From Streptomyces sp. PH10-H1 (GTDB taxonomy: Bacteria; Actinomycetota; Actinomycetes; Streptomycetales; Streptomycetaceae), in NCBI RefSeq assembly GCF_030063355.1, contig NZ_JASISZ010000004.1, forward strand, positions 62,001 through 126,000: a stretch of 64,000 nt of DNA. The letters run 5' to 3'. The translations under genes and the position numbers were made by a program. The first letter of the stretch is position 1. Every line of letters starts with the position of its first letter. Below, in pieces: positions 38,296 through 46,911 of the stretch. A model generated the notes under the pieces. That model ran no database searches. It saw only the letters and a list, made by a program, of their open reading frames with translations, and had not been told where the DNA came from.

Positions 38296-38334
38296 ACCCC
38301 GTACATGCACCCCGTACACGCACCCCGTACATGC
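38296..38334. repeat. three tandem 13-bp repeats before the urate permease
   Basis: ACCCCGTACATGC, ACCCCGTACACGC and ACCCCGTACATGC lie in perfect register, 49 bp before the permease start. They could be a regulatory site or a slippage product. Confidence 0.8.
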
Positions 38335-38382
38335 ACCTCCCTGAAACCCGCAGTGCGCTTCGCGTAACCGACAGGAGGAACC

Positions 38383-39834
38383 GTGGTCGCTCAATCCGTG
38401 GAACCCGCAGAGCCCGCCGAGCCCGTAGAACCCGTAGAAGTCCCCGTGCACGCCGCGCATCCCGTGGACCAGACCCTGCCCGCCGGCAAGCTCATCACCA
38501 GCGGCCTGCAGCACGTCGCCGCGATGTACGCGGGTGTGGTGGCGCCGCCGCTCGTGGTCGGGGCCGGGATAGGTCTCTCCACCGCTGACATCACCTTCCT
38601 CATGGGCGCCAGCCTCTTCACCGCGGGTCTCGCCACCCTGCTCCAGACCCTCGGCATCTGGAAGATCGGCGCCCGGCTGCCCTTCGTCAACGGCGTCTCC
38701 TTCGCCGGGGTGGCCCCGATGCTCGCCATCGGCAAATCCGCGGCGCCGGGGCACGCGCTGCCCGTCATCTACGGCGCGGTGATCGTCGCCGGGGTGCTGG
38801 GATTCATCCTCGCCCCGTACTTCTGCAAGCTCATCCGCTTCTTCCCGCCGGTCGTCACCGGCTCGGTGATCACGCTGATCGGCCTGTCCCTGCTGCCGGT
38901 CGCCATCAACTGGTCACAGGGCGGCGTGGCCAGCTCGCCCGACTACGCGTCGACCTCCAACATCGCGCTCGCCGCCGCGACGCTGGCCATCGTCCTGGTA
39001 CTGCGCCGGGTGCTCACCGGCTTCCTGCAGCAGGTCGCCATCCTCATCGGCCTGGTGCTCGGCACACTGCTCGCCATCCCGATGGGCAAGTCCGATTTCA
39101 GCTCGATCGGCGACGCGGGCCTGGTCGGTTTCCCCGACCCGTTCCACTTCGGGGCGCCCGAGTTCCAGATCGCGGCCATCATCTCGATGTGCGTGGTCAT
39201 GCTGGTCTGCATGACGGAGTCGACCGCCGACATCCTCGCCCTCGGCAAGATCGTCGACAAGCCGGCCGACGAGAAGATGCTCGCCGCCGGCATCCGCGCC
39301 GACGCGCTCGGCTCGGCCATCAGCCCGGTCTTCAACGGCTTCATGGCCAGCGCCTTCGCGCAGAACATCGGCCTCGTCGCCATCACCAAGGTCCGCAGCC
39401 GTTTCGTCGTCGCCGCGGGCGGCGGCATCCTCATCCTGCTCGGCCTGTGCCCGGCGCTGGCCTCCGTCATCGCCCTCGTCCCGCAGCCCGTGCTGGGCGG
39501 TGCCGGTCTCGTCCTCTTCGGCTCGGTCGCCGCCAGCGGTATCAAGACCCTCACCGAGGCGGACCTCTCCGACGGGAACAACCTGCTGATCGTGGCCGCC
39601 GCGCTCGGCGTCGGCATCATCCCGGTCGTCTCGAACACCTTCTACGAGCACTTCAACGACCATCTGAAGATCATCCTCGACTCCGGCATCAGCACCGGGT
39701 GCCTGGTCGCGGTCGTCCTCAACCTCGCCTTCAACCACCTGGGCCGCAAGCCGGCGGCGGAACCGTCCGCACCGGGCGAACCGGCCGAACCGGCGCAACC
39801 CGCAGCGGAGTCCCGGTCCGTGCCGGTGCACTGA
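38383..39834 (+). CDS. NCS2-family urate/xanthine permease
   Basis: A 483-residue UraA/UacT-type transporter with about 14 membrane helices. After a Pro/Glu/Val-rich cytosolic leader (AEPAEPVEPVEVP), it shows SGLQHVAAMYAGVVAPPLVV, RLPFVNGVSFAGVAPMLAIG, the TM8 acidic segment MTESTADILALGKIVDKP and the TM10 segment SAFAQNIGLVAITKVRSRFV. The QNIGL motif with Asn is usual for xanthine/urate carriers. GTG 38383 follows AGGAGGA. Placement after uricase and the deaminase supports urate or xanthine uptake. Confidence 0.9.
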   Translation: MVAQSVEPAEPAEPVEPVEVPVHAAHPVDQTLPAGKLITSGLQHVAAMYAGVVAPPLVVGAGIGLSTADITFLMGASLFTAGLATLLQTLGIWKIGARLPFVNGVSFAGVAPMLAIGKSAAPGHALPVIYGAVIVAGVLGFILAPYFCKLIRFFPPVVTGSVITLIGLSLLPVAINWSQGGVASSPDYASTSNIALAAATLAIVLVLRRVLTGFLQQVAILIGLVLGTLLAIPMGKSDFSSIGDAGLVGFPDPFHFGAPEFQIAAIISMCVVMLVCMTESTADILALGKIVDKPADEKMLAAGIRADALGSAISPVFNGFMASAFAQNIGLVAITKVRSRFVVAAGGGILILLGLCPALASVIALVPQPVLGGAGLVLFGSVAASGIKTLTEADLSDGNNLLIVAAALGVGIIPVVSNTFYEHFNDHLKIILDSGISTGCLVAVVLNLAFNHLGRKPAAEPSAPGEPAEPAQPAAESRSVPVH

Positions 39835-39928
39835 CGTCACGCCGCAAGCGGGAGGGCGGCCTAGATCCTCCCCGGCCGCCCCTCCGCATGTCAGGATGTG
39901 CCGGTCGTGGCATGCGGAGGGGGACGCA

Positions 39929-40537
39929 ATGAATGAGTCGGGTCGGGTCGAGGCGTTCAGCGACGGGGTGTTCGCCATCGCGATCACCCTGCTGGTGCTG
40001 GAGATCAAGGTGCCGCCGCACGCGGACGGGAACCTGTGGTCGGCGCTCGGCCGCATGTGGCCGTCGTACGCGGCGTACGCGGTGACCTTCCTGGTCATCG
40101 GCATCATGTGGGTCAACCACCACACGGTCTTCGGCTTCATCGCGCACGTGGACCGTGCGCTGCTCTTCCTCAATCTGCTGCTGCTGATGGGCGTCGCCGC
40201 GCTGCCCTGGCCGGCCGCGCTGATGGCCGAGTATCTGCGCAGCGGCCATGCCTCGCACGCGGCCGCGGCCGTCTACAGCGGTTTCATGGTCGCGCACGCG
40301 CTGACGTTCCAGGCGGTGTGGTGGCATCTGACGAAGACCGGTCACCTCTTCGACAGCCGGGTCGACGTGGCCGCCGCGCGTGCCACCCGGTGGCGGTTCG
40401 CGGTCGGCACCGTCGTCTACCCGATCACGGTCGGACTGGCCTTCGTCTCCGCCCCTCTCACCCTCGCCGTCCATGGACTGCTGGCCGTCTACTACGCCTT
40501 CAACCAGGTTCCGGTGCCGACCCGGGCCGCCGCCTGA
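39929..40537 (+). CDS. TMEM175-family (DUF1211) potassium channel-like protein
   Basis: A 202-residue, six-helix membrane protein. AFSDGVFAIAITLLVLEIKV contains the family-defining F-S-D motif on the first helix. Bacterial TMEM175 proteins are leaky potassium channels. WVNHHTVFGFIAHVDRALLF marks the third helix region. ATG 39929 follows GGAGGGGGACGCA. No functional link to the neighbours is evident. Confidence 0.88.
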   Translation: MNESGRVEAFSDGVFAIAITLLVLEIKVPPHADGNLWSALGRMWPSYAAYAVTFLVIGIMWVNHHTVFGFIAHVDRALLFLNLLLLMGVAALPWPAALMAEYLRSGHASHAAAAVYSGFMVAHALTFQAVWWHLTKTGHLFDSRVDVAAARATRWRFAVGTVVYPITVGLAFVSAPLTLAVHGLLAVYYAFNQVPVPTRAAA

Positions 40538-40583
40538 GGCTGCCCGGCCGGCCACACCCCCCGCCGGTCACATCCCCATCCGG

Positions 40584-42080
40584 TCACACCCCCAGCCGCT
40601 CGCGCAGCCTGCGGCTGCCCAGGATGAGCGCGGCGCCGGCGAGCAGCGCCGGGATGCCCAGCGCCAGGTAGTAACCCGCCCCCGGGGTGCTGGTCTTGGA
40701 CAGCTGAACGGCATGCCCGCCGACGCCCGCGCCGAGGGCAGCGGCGAGCCAGAAGAGGCCGATCATCTGGCTGACGAACGTCCTGGGCGCCACCTCGGTG
40801 GTGACGCTCATGCCCACCGGGGCGAGCGCCACCTCGCCGCACGCCTGGAGCGCGTACGCAGCCACCAGCCACAGCGGGGACACCCGGTGGCCGTCGGAGG
40901 CGACCACCGTGGCCAGCGCCATCAGGAGCAGACTCAGCCCCATCAGGCCCAGCCCGATGCCGAACTTGGCCGGCGCGGCGAGCCGGTCGCCCAGCCGGAG
41001 CCACAGCCAGGCGGAGACCGGCGCGGCGGCGAGGATGAACAGCGGTACCGCCGCCTGGAACCAGCTGGCGGGCACCGTGAAGCCGCCGATGGTCCGGTCC
41101 GTCTGTACCTTCGCGAACAGGCTGAGCACCGTGCCGCCCTGGATGTAGAGCATCCAGAAGAACGCGGCCGACAGGAAGAGCCAGATGTACGCCCGGATCC
41201 GCTCCCGCTCGCGCGCGGTCACCACCGGATTGCGCAGCAGCCGCCGGAAGCAGACCACCGGCAGGACGATGGAGAGCAGCCCGCCCAGCGCCAGCGCATG
41301 ACGCAGTTGGAAGGTGCCGGCGGCGGCGTCGGCGCCGAACACCACGGTCACCACGGTCACGGCGACGGCGGTGCGCCGGGTCACCCGGCGGCGTTCCTCC
41401 GGGGTGGCCGGGCGTTCAGGGCGTTGCCCGATGTCCCCGAAGTACTTGGTGCCGCGCACGAATTGGGCCAGCCCGAGGATCATGCCCACGGCGGCCGCGC
41501 CGAAGCCCAGATGCCATTCGACGGATTCGCCGAGCGCGCCGCACACGATCGGCGCGGCGACGGCGCTGACCTGGATGCTCATATAGAAGATCGCGAATCC
41601 GGCGTCCCGTTCCGCCCGGGATTCACGCGCGTAGCAGGCGGCCAGCACCGTAGCCAGATTCGGTTTCAGCAGACCGGTGCCGGCGGCGATGAGGGCCATG
41701 CCGATATAGACGGACGGCACCGTAGGCAGCGCCATCGAGCAGTGGCCGAGCGCGATGAGGACGCCGCCGTAGAGCGTCGCCCGGCGCGCTCCGAGGATCC
41801 GGTCACCGAGCCAGCCGCCGGGGACCGAGGCGAGGAAGACCGACGCCAGATAGACGCCGAAGAGCGCGGTGGCGGTGTCCTCCGACAGGCCGAGACCGCC
41901 TTCGGCCTTGGAAGCGGAGGCGTAGAGAAACAGGATCGCGGCCATCCCGTAGAAGCTGAAGCGCTCCCACATGTCCAGGCCGAAGAGCGTGGTGAACCAG
42001 CGCGGCCGGCCCAGGAAGGTACCGCCGAGAGGGCCGGCGGTCTCCTCTCCCGCAGTGACCGTCGTGGTCGGCGCCGCCAT
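40584..42080 (-). CDS. POT/PTR2-family peptide transporter
   Basis: A 498-residue major-facilitator protein of the proton-dependent oligopeptide transporter family. GLDMWERFSFYGMAAILFLY is the first-helix E-x-x-E-R motif with the first Glu changed to Asp. GGWLGDRILGARRATLYGGV is the family loop, GTGLLKPNLATVLAACY the TM5 region, and FFWMLYIQGGTVLSLFA a later helix. It probably imports di/tripeptides with protons. ATG 42080 is preceded by GGAGG. Monocistronic, convergent with TMEM175. Confidence 0.88.
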   Translation of the reverse strand: MAAPTTTVTAGEETAGPLGGTFLGRPRWFTTLFGLDMWERFSFYGMAAILFLYASASKAEGGLGLSEDTATALFGVYLASVFLASVPGGWLGDRILGARRATLYGGVLIALGHCSMALPTVPSVYIGMALIAAGTGLLKPNLATVLAACYARESRAERDAGFAIFYMSIQVSAVAAPIVCGALGESVEWHLGFGAAAVGMILGLAQFVRGTKYFGDIGQRPERPATPEERRRVTRRTAVAVTVVTVVFGADAAAGTFQLRHALALGGLLSIVLPVVCFRRLLRNPVVTARERERIRAYIWLFLSAAFFWMLYIQGGTVLSLFAKVQTDRTIGGFTVPASWFQAAVPLFILAAAPVSAWLWLRLGDRLAAPAKFGIGLGLMGLSLLLMALATVVASDGHRVSPLWLVAAYALQACGEVALAPVGMSVTTEVAPRTFVSQMIGLFWLAAALGAGVGGHAVQLSKTSTPGAGYYLALGIPALLAGAALILGSRRLRERLGV

Positions 42081-42243
42081 GGGACCTCCTCCGGGGCAGG
42101 GCCGGGCGGAGGCGCGGCCACTGTGTCCAGCGAGGTTGCCAGCGCCCGATCGGGGACGGCTCAAGAACGTTTGAGCCTCCCCGGCCCGACCTGATCCGGC
42201 CCGACCCGGCGCGGCCCGGCGCGGACCCCGGGGGGAGCGCGCG

Positions 42244-42732
42244 TCACAGCCCCCGGTACATGATGTGCAGGCCGACATAGCCCTCTTCCGGATGCAGGAA
42301 GCCCTCCGGGATCGTGCCGAGCACCGCGAAGCCGAGCGACTCGTACAGGCCGACGGCCCGGACGTTCGAGGCCACGACGGCGTTGAACTGCATCCCGCGG
42401 TACCCCTGGGCGCGGGCCCAGCGCAGGGTCTCCTCGGCCAGTGCCCGGCCGGTGCCGTGTCCCGAGTGCTCGGGGGCGACCATGAAGCTCGCGCTGGAGA
42501 TATGGGCGGAACCGCCCATGTGATTGGGGTTCATCTTCGCGGTGCCGAGGACTTTGCCGTCCTCGTCCACGGCGACGACGGTGCGCGAAGGAGCCCGCAG
42601 CATCCACATGTCGCGCGCGACGTCCTCGGACAGATCGCGGGGGTAGGTGAAGGTGTCCCCGCGGGCCACGATGCCGTGCAGGAACGGCCAGATCGCGGAC
42701 CAGTCGCCAGGGGTCACATCTCTGATGAGCAT
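42244..42732 (-). CDS. GNAT-family N-acetyltransferase
   Basis: A 162-residue acetyltransferase. LIRDVTPGDWSAIWPFLHGI starts the fold. ASFMVAPEHSGHGTGRALAE is the CoA-binding motif A (R/Q-x-x-G-x-G/A). FNAVVASNVRAVGLYESLGF is motif B. Similar proteins with YPRDL and NPNHMGGSAHISSA acetylate small amines or antibiotics, but the substrate is unknown. Start ATG 42732; ATG 42744 is possible. Downstream of the phospholipase on the same strand. Confidence 0.82.
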   Translation of the reverse strand: MLIRDVTPGDWSAIWPFLHGIVARGDTFTYPRDLSEDVARDMWMLRAPSRTVVAVDEDGKVLGTAKMNPNHMGGSAHISSASFMVAPEHSGHGTGRALAEETLRWARAQGYRGMQFNAVVASNVRAVGLYESLGFAVLGTIPEGFLHPEEGYVGLHIMYRGL

Positions 42733-42803
42733 GACGGACAGCATGGAGTGCGGGGCGGCCGAACGCCACTGGATTTCGGCCGCCCCCTGGTGCCGCCCCG
42801 AGG

Positions 42804-44819
42804 TCAGACCGGGTGCACGGTCCCCGCGTAGCGCTGCGCGAAGCGGGTACCAGTACCGGCCGTGGCGGTGATGTCGTAACGCCCCTGGCTGGTGGGCCAC
42901 AGGATCTCGCCGCTCTGGCCCGGGTCCACCCAGGCGGTGCGGGCGGCGCCACCGAAGTCGTTCGGGGCGACGGTGAACAGGACGGGCTCCCTGCCGTCGT
43001 TCGTGAGGGTCAGCGCGACGGAGGTGCCGCGCAGGGCGGCGCGTACGGACGGCACGGCCACATCGTCCTGGCCGGCCGGGACGACGGTGCCGGCGAAGCG
43101 CCGGACGAACCCGTCGGCGCCGTGGACGGTGAAGTCGTAGCGGCCGTCGGTGTGCGATGCGTCCCAGGTGTAGATGGCGGTCGCGCCCGGCGCCACGGTG
43201 AACGGCGTTCCGGAGAAGGCCAGTTCGATGTTCGGGTACACGGTGTAGTGGAAGGCCGCGGAGCCGGTGTTGGCCAGTGTGCAGCTGACCTTGCCGCTGG
43301 AACGGTCGACGACGGCGTCCGCCCAGGGCCGGTAGGGCAGCAGCCGGTGGGGGCGCCGGCCCGGCTCCTGGGACGGCATGCTCTGCGCGCCGGTGGCGGG
43401 CAGCTTCACCGCCGGCAGCGACTTGTTGGCGTCGGCCTTGGCCATCAGCGCGACGGTGTCCGGCAGCACGGGGATCGAATAGTCCGGGCTGGTGAAGTCG
43501 AAGCAGCTGGTCAGGTCCCCGCAGACGGAGCGCCGCCAGGCGGAGATGTTCGGCTCCTGGACGCCGGTGACGACTTCGAGGAAACGCAGCACGGACGTGT
43601 GGTCGAAGACCTGGGAGTTGACGTAGCCACCGCGCGACCAGGGCGACACGGCCCACAGCGGTACGCGGTTGCCGAGCCCGATCGGACGCCCCTGGGCGAA
43701 CTCCTCCGCCGTGCCGGATTCGGGAGCCGGCGGGACGACATGGTCGAAGTAGCCGTCGTTCTCGTCGTACATGACGAGGAAGACGGTGTTCTTCCAGACC
43801 TCGGGATTGGCCATCAGCGACCGCAGCGCCGTGTTCACGTAGTGCGCGCCGTAGTCGGGACTGGCGTCCGGGTGCTCGCAGAACAGATACGGCGCGACCA
43901 GCCAGGACACGGTCGGCAGGGTGCCGTCCTTGCAGTGCTGGTCGAAGGCGGTGAGATCCCACTTGGTCATGGCGTTGACGTAACGGGGGTCGTCCGCCGC
44001 GAACTTGTGGAACTGCGAGAAGTAGGCGAGCGCGTTGTCGTCGTAGTCCCCGTACCGCTCGTCCAGGCTCGGGTTGTGGTAGACGCGCCAGCTCACGCCG
44101 TGGGCGGACAGCCGTTCGGCGTACGTCGTCCAGTCCGCGACCGGGTTCTCGGGCAGCGGGGTGTTGTCGATCCACGGGCCGGTGGTGCCGTCCTTGCCGG
44201 GGCCCGCCGTGCCTGACCAGAGATAGAGGCGGTTGGGGTCGGTGGGCCCGGCCATCGAGCAGAAGTACGCGTCGCAGAGGGTGAACGCGTCGGCGAGCGC
44301 GTACTGGAAGGGGATGTCCGCACGGGTGAAGTAGCCCATCGAGCGCTCGCCCTTGGCGGCGACCCATTTGTCCATGGCGCCGCCGTTGATGGCCTGGTGG
44401 CTGGTGCTCCAGTCGTGCGCGAGCCCGCCCGCGTTCTGGGCGTTGTACTTGGTGGTGTCCATCCGGAAGGGCAGCATCGCATTGCCGTCGCTGCGGCCCG
44501 CGTCGGGCTGCCGGAAGACGGAATCGCCGCCGGGGAAGACCAGCCCCTGCTTGTCGTCGAAGCCGCGCACCCCGTTCAGGGCGCCGAAGTAGTGGTCGAA
44601 GCTGCGGTTCTCCTGCATCAGGACCACGACGTGCTTCACATCGGCCGGAGTGCCGGAGGCCGTGGCGCCGGCCGTGGCGGACGCGGTGCCGGATGCGGTG
44701 CCGGATTCGGCGGCGGATTCGGCGGCGGCCGTCCCGGTGGCGCCGGGCAGCCCCACCGTGGCGGCCGCGCCGGCGGCAGCGGTGGCGCCCACGAAGGAAC
44801 GGCGGCTCAGCGAGGTCAT
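42804..44819 (-). CDS. plcC: secreted phosphocholine-specific phospholipase C
   Basis: A 671-residue phosphoesterase. A twin-arginine signal (TSLSRRSFVGATAAAGAAAT) and a Ser/Ala/Gly-rich spacer come first. The catalytic domain follows: VKHVVVLMQENRSFDHYFGA, WSTSHQAINGGAMDKWV, YDENDGYFDHVVPPAPES and GNRVPLWAVSPWSRGGYVNS. The C-terminus has two DUF756 modules typical of non-hemolytic PlcC/PlcN. Exported by Tat, it splits phosphatidylcholine or sphingomyelin and probably serves phosphate or choline scavenging. Its ATG overlaps the upstream stop (ATGA), coupling it to the EEP-fold gene. Confidence 0.92.
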   Translation of the reverse strand: MTSLSRRSFVGATAAAGAAATVGLPGATGTAAAESAAESGTASGTASATAGATASGTPADVKHVVVLMQENRSFDHYFGALNGVRGFDDKQGLVFPGGDSVFRQPDAGRSDGNAMLPFRMDTTKYNAQNAGGLAHDWSTSHQAINGGAMDKWVAAKGERSMGYFTRADIPFQYALADAFTLCDAYFCSMAGPTDPNRLYLWSGTAGPGKDGTTGPWIDNTPLPENPVADWTTYAERLSAHGVSWRVYHNPSLDERYGDYDDNALAYFSQFHKFAADDPRYVNAMTKWDLTAFDQHCKDGTLPTVSWLVAPYLFCEHPDASPDYGAHYVNTALRSLMANPEVWKNTVFLVMYDENDGYFDHVVPPAPESGTAEEFAQGRPIGLGNRVPLWAVSPWSRGGYVNSQVFDHTSVLRFLEVVTGVQEPNISAWRRSVCGDLTSCFDFTSPDYSIPVLPDTVALMAKADANKSLPAVKLPATGAQSMPSQEPGRRPHRLLPYRPWADAVVDRSSGKVSCTLANTGSAAFHYTVYPNIELAFSGTPFTVAPGATAIYTWDASHTDGRYDFTVHGADGFVRRFAGTVVPAGQDDVAVPSVRAALRGTSVALTLTNDGREPVLFTVAPNDFGGAARTAWVDPGQSGEILWPTSQGRYDITATAGTGTRFAQRYAGTVHPV

Positions 44820-46276
44820 CGGGATTCCTTCGGGGTCGGAGCGGCCAGGGTGAGGGTCGCGACGGCGGCGGCGCTGTCGGAGGGCCAGCCGTTGGCGGCG
44901 GTGCCGGGAGCGGGCTGCGGCCAACCGGTGACCAGGGTGTGGGCCTCGACGAGCGTCAGCGGGCCCGCGAACTGGACCTGGTCGATACGGTCCTGCGGCT
45001 CCTGGCCGCTGCCGCGCACCTTGCGCACCGGCGACCAGGTGTTCCCCGGGTCCTTCAGTGGGTCGGGACGTGCGGCCCTGAAGGCGTCGGTGAGGCCCGC
45101 CTGCTGCAGCGCGACCGTGACCGGCCAGCGCACCGGACCCACCCCGCTGTGCTGCGCGGCGGTGGCCGCCGTCCAGTCCAGATGTGAGGGCGAGGCTAGC
45201 CCGGCGGCCAGCACCACCGGGGTTCCGGAGGCCAGATCGGCGTTCATCGCGGCGGTCAGCGCCTGCGTCTGCCGCAGCCGGACGCCCGACTGCTCGGCGG
45301 CCTCGGCCTGCGAGGCGGAACGGCCGTCCTGCACCGCGTAGGGGCCGTAGTCGCTCTCGTCGAGCTGCGCGGCCCACAGCCGCACGGTGTGGCCGGCGGC
45401 GAGCTGCACCGTGACGGCGGCGGCCGGCAGAGCGGTGGTCGGAGCCGTCACCCCGCTCAGCGGGTAGCGGCTGATGACGCCGAGGCTGCCGTTGGACTGG
45501 TACGACGACCAGCCCAGCGCGTCCGCGAGCGCCTTCGCGGCGCTGCCGCCGGTCTCCTGCAGGGCGACGATGTCCAGACCCTGGGTGAGGACGGTGCGCA
45601 GCTGCTTCTCCAGTGCGCCGTCGACATGGGTGCCCGCGTCCCACAGGTTCCAGGACGCCACCTTCAGCCGCTGAACGGCCGTGGGGTTGCGCACCGGTAC
45701 CTGCACCGTGATGGTGTCGCTGCCGCCCGTGCTGTCCTTGACGGCGACGGTCAGCACTCCGGGCCGCGCGGGGGCGGTGGCGGGAGCGGTGCCGGTGACA
45801 GTGCCGTCCGCGCTGACGGACAGCCAGGAGTCACCGCCCGTCCGGCTGAATGCGGCACTGCCGGACGGGGTGCCCTGCGGACGGATCCACAGCCCGCCGA
45901 GCTTGACGGAGACGGCGCCGCCGGCGGTGACGGGCGCGGTGGTGAGCGCGTCGACCACGGCGTGCGGGCGCGGGACGGCCGGCTTGGGGCGGAACGAGAA
46001 GGCGGGGGTCTGCGCCAGGATGCCGTAGCCGTCCTTGGCCAGCAGATAGCCGGTGTAGGGGCCGCCGGTCAGGGTGGAGGTGTCGAGGACGACGTCCCCC
46101 GAAGCGCCGGGCACGTACTTCCACACGATCGAGGAGCCGGTGCCGGGCTGCCGGGCTCCGTCGTAGACGCCGACCCAGTTCTTGGCGTCCGGCGTGTCGG
46201 TGCTCCAGTGGAACGTGAGCCGGTCACCCTCACGGGGGTCGGCGGGGGAGGCGAGGGCGAGAGTACTGGGTGGCAC
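44816..46276 (-). CDS. EEP-fold (endonuclease/phosphatase-like) protein with lost catalytic residues
   Basis: About 486 residues. An N-terminal Ig-like region (LTFHWSTDTPDAKNWVGVYD) and a putative-Ig domain precede a C-terminal endonuclease/exonuclease/phosphatase fold: LKVASWNLWDAG and DIVALQETGG keep the metal Asn and Glu. The usual GDFN is AAGLA in VVLAAGLASPSHLDW, the first active His is Gln in AAQLDESDYGPYA, and the final SDH is SDS in NGWPSDSAAAVATL. It should be a pseudoenzyme. GTG 46276 follows AGAGGA. No signal peptide is evident. Coupled to the phospholipase by ATGA. Confidence 0.8.
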   Translation of the reverse strand: MPPSTLALASPADPREGDRLTFHWSTDTPDAKNWVGVYDGARQPGTGSSIVWKYVPGASGDVVLDTSTLTGGPYTGYLLAKDGYGILAQTPAFSFRPKPAVPRPHAVVDALTTAPVTAGGAVSVKLGGLWIRPQGTPSGSAAFSRTGGDSWLSVSADGTVTGTAPATAPARPGVLTVAVKDSTGGSDTITVQVPVRNPTAVQRLKVASWNLWDAGTHVDGALEKQLRTVLTQGLDIVALQETGGSAAKALADALGWSSYQSNGSLGVISRYPLSGVTAPTTALPAAAVTVQLAAGHTVRLWAAQLDESDYGPYAVQDGRSASQAEAAEQSGVRLRQTQALTAAMNADLASGTPVVLAAGLASPSHLDWTAATAAQHSGVGPVRWPVTVALQQAGLTDAFRAARPDPLKDPGNTWSPVRKVRGSGQEPQDRIDQVQFAGPLTLVEAHTLVTGWPQPAPGTAANGWPSDSAAAVATLTLAAPTPKESR

Positions 46277-46438
46277 GGGGGAGGTTCCTCTCCGCCCGGT
46301 GGGCACGCCAGCCTCACGGGCCGACCGGGCTGCACAAGTTGGCTGAACAACTTGGGCTATTCAGTCGGCCCGCGGCACACGCGTCAAGAACGCCGGATGG
46401 CCGGTGAAGGACGTCCGGCAGAACTCACGCCGGTGCTG

Positions 46439-46741
46439 TCAGGTCCAGTACGGAGGGGACTGCGGCAGTACGTCCGGAACCTCCGCCGGCGGTGCGGGCG
46501 CGGGCTTCGGGAAGCACTTGAACTCGAGCTTCTCCAGGGCGCGGACCATCTGGGCGGCACTGAAATCCCGGGGGTCCTGCCGGGTGATAATCGCCCCCAC
46601 CTGCTTGACGGGGTAGGTGCGGTTTCCGATCTTCACAGACTCGCCGGTGATGGGTTCGGGCTTGATCCCGCTCATCTTCTGCTCCACCTCGCTTGCCTGC
46701 AGATAGAAGGAGACTCCAGCGATGGTGCAGCGGATCATCAT
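46439..46741 (-). CDS. small conserved protein, about 100 residues
   Basis: MMIRCTIAGVSFYLQASEVE begins a compact domain with ITGESVKIGNRTYPVKQVGA and ITRQDPRDFSAAQMVRALEK, then a Pro-rich tail ending in YWT. The composition is coding-like, and the region after KIGNRTYPVKQVGA resembles small Streptomyces proteins of unknown function. ATG 46741 or 46738 follows CTGAGG. No enzymatic motif is seen. It stands alone between the EEP gene and malate synthase. Confidence 0.68.
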   Translation of the reverse strand: MMIRCTIAGVSFYLQASEVEQKMSGIKPEPITGESVKIGNRTYPVKQVGAIITRQDPRDFSAAQMVRALEKLEFKCFPKPAPAPPAEVPDVLPQSPPYWT

Positions 46742-46826
46742 GCCTCAGCAAGGGCAGAAGGGGTGTAACAGGTACTCCCACGTTGTCACATACCGGCACG
46801 ATGGCACAGCTCCACCGGATAACGAA

Positions 46827-46857
46827 GCGGGCCCCGACCCGTGGGATCGGGGCCCGC
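46827..46857 (-). terminator. terminator of malate synthase gene
   Basis: GCGGGCCCCGA (46827-46837) and TCGGGGCCCGC (46847-46857) form an 11-bp perfect stem, starting about 55 bp after the aceB stop. Confidence 0.8.
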
Positions 46858-46911
46858 CCGGCCATGTGCGCGGGTGTGGGAGCAGGTGTGAGGGCGGCTG
46901 TGGGGCGGGTG

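Noticed and set aside
38296..38334. Plasmid-type iterons or a replication origin
   Set aside because: Only three short units, no rep gene, and the repeats lie in an ordinary promoter region.
42804..45644. A 946-codon form of the phospholipase
   Set aside because: The twin-arginine signal starts at 44819 and overlaps the upstream stop by ATGA; the extra 275 codons lie inside the EEP gene in another frame.
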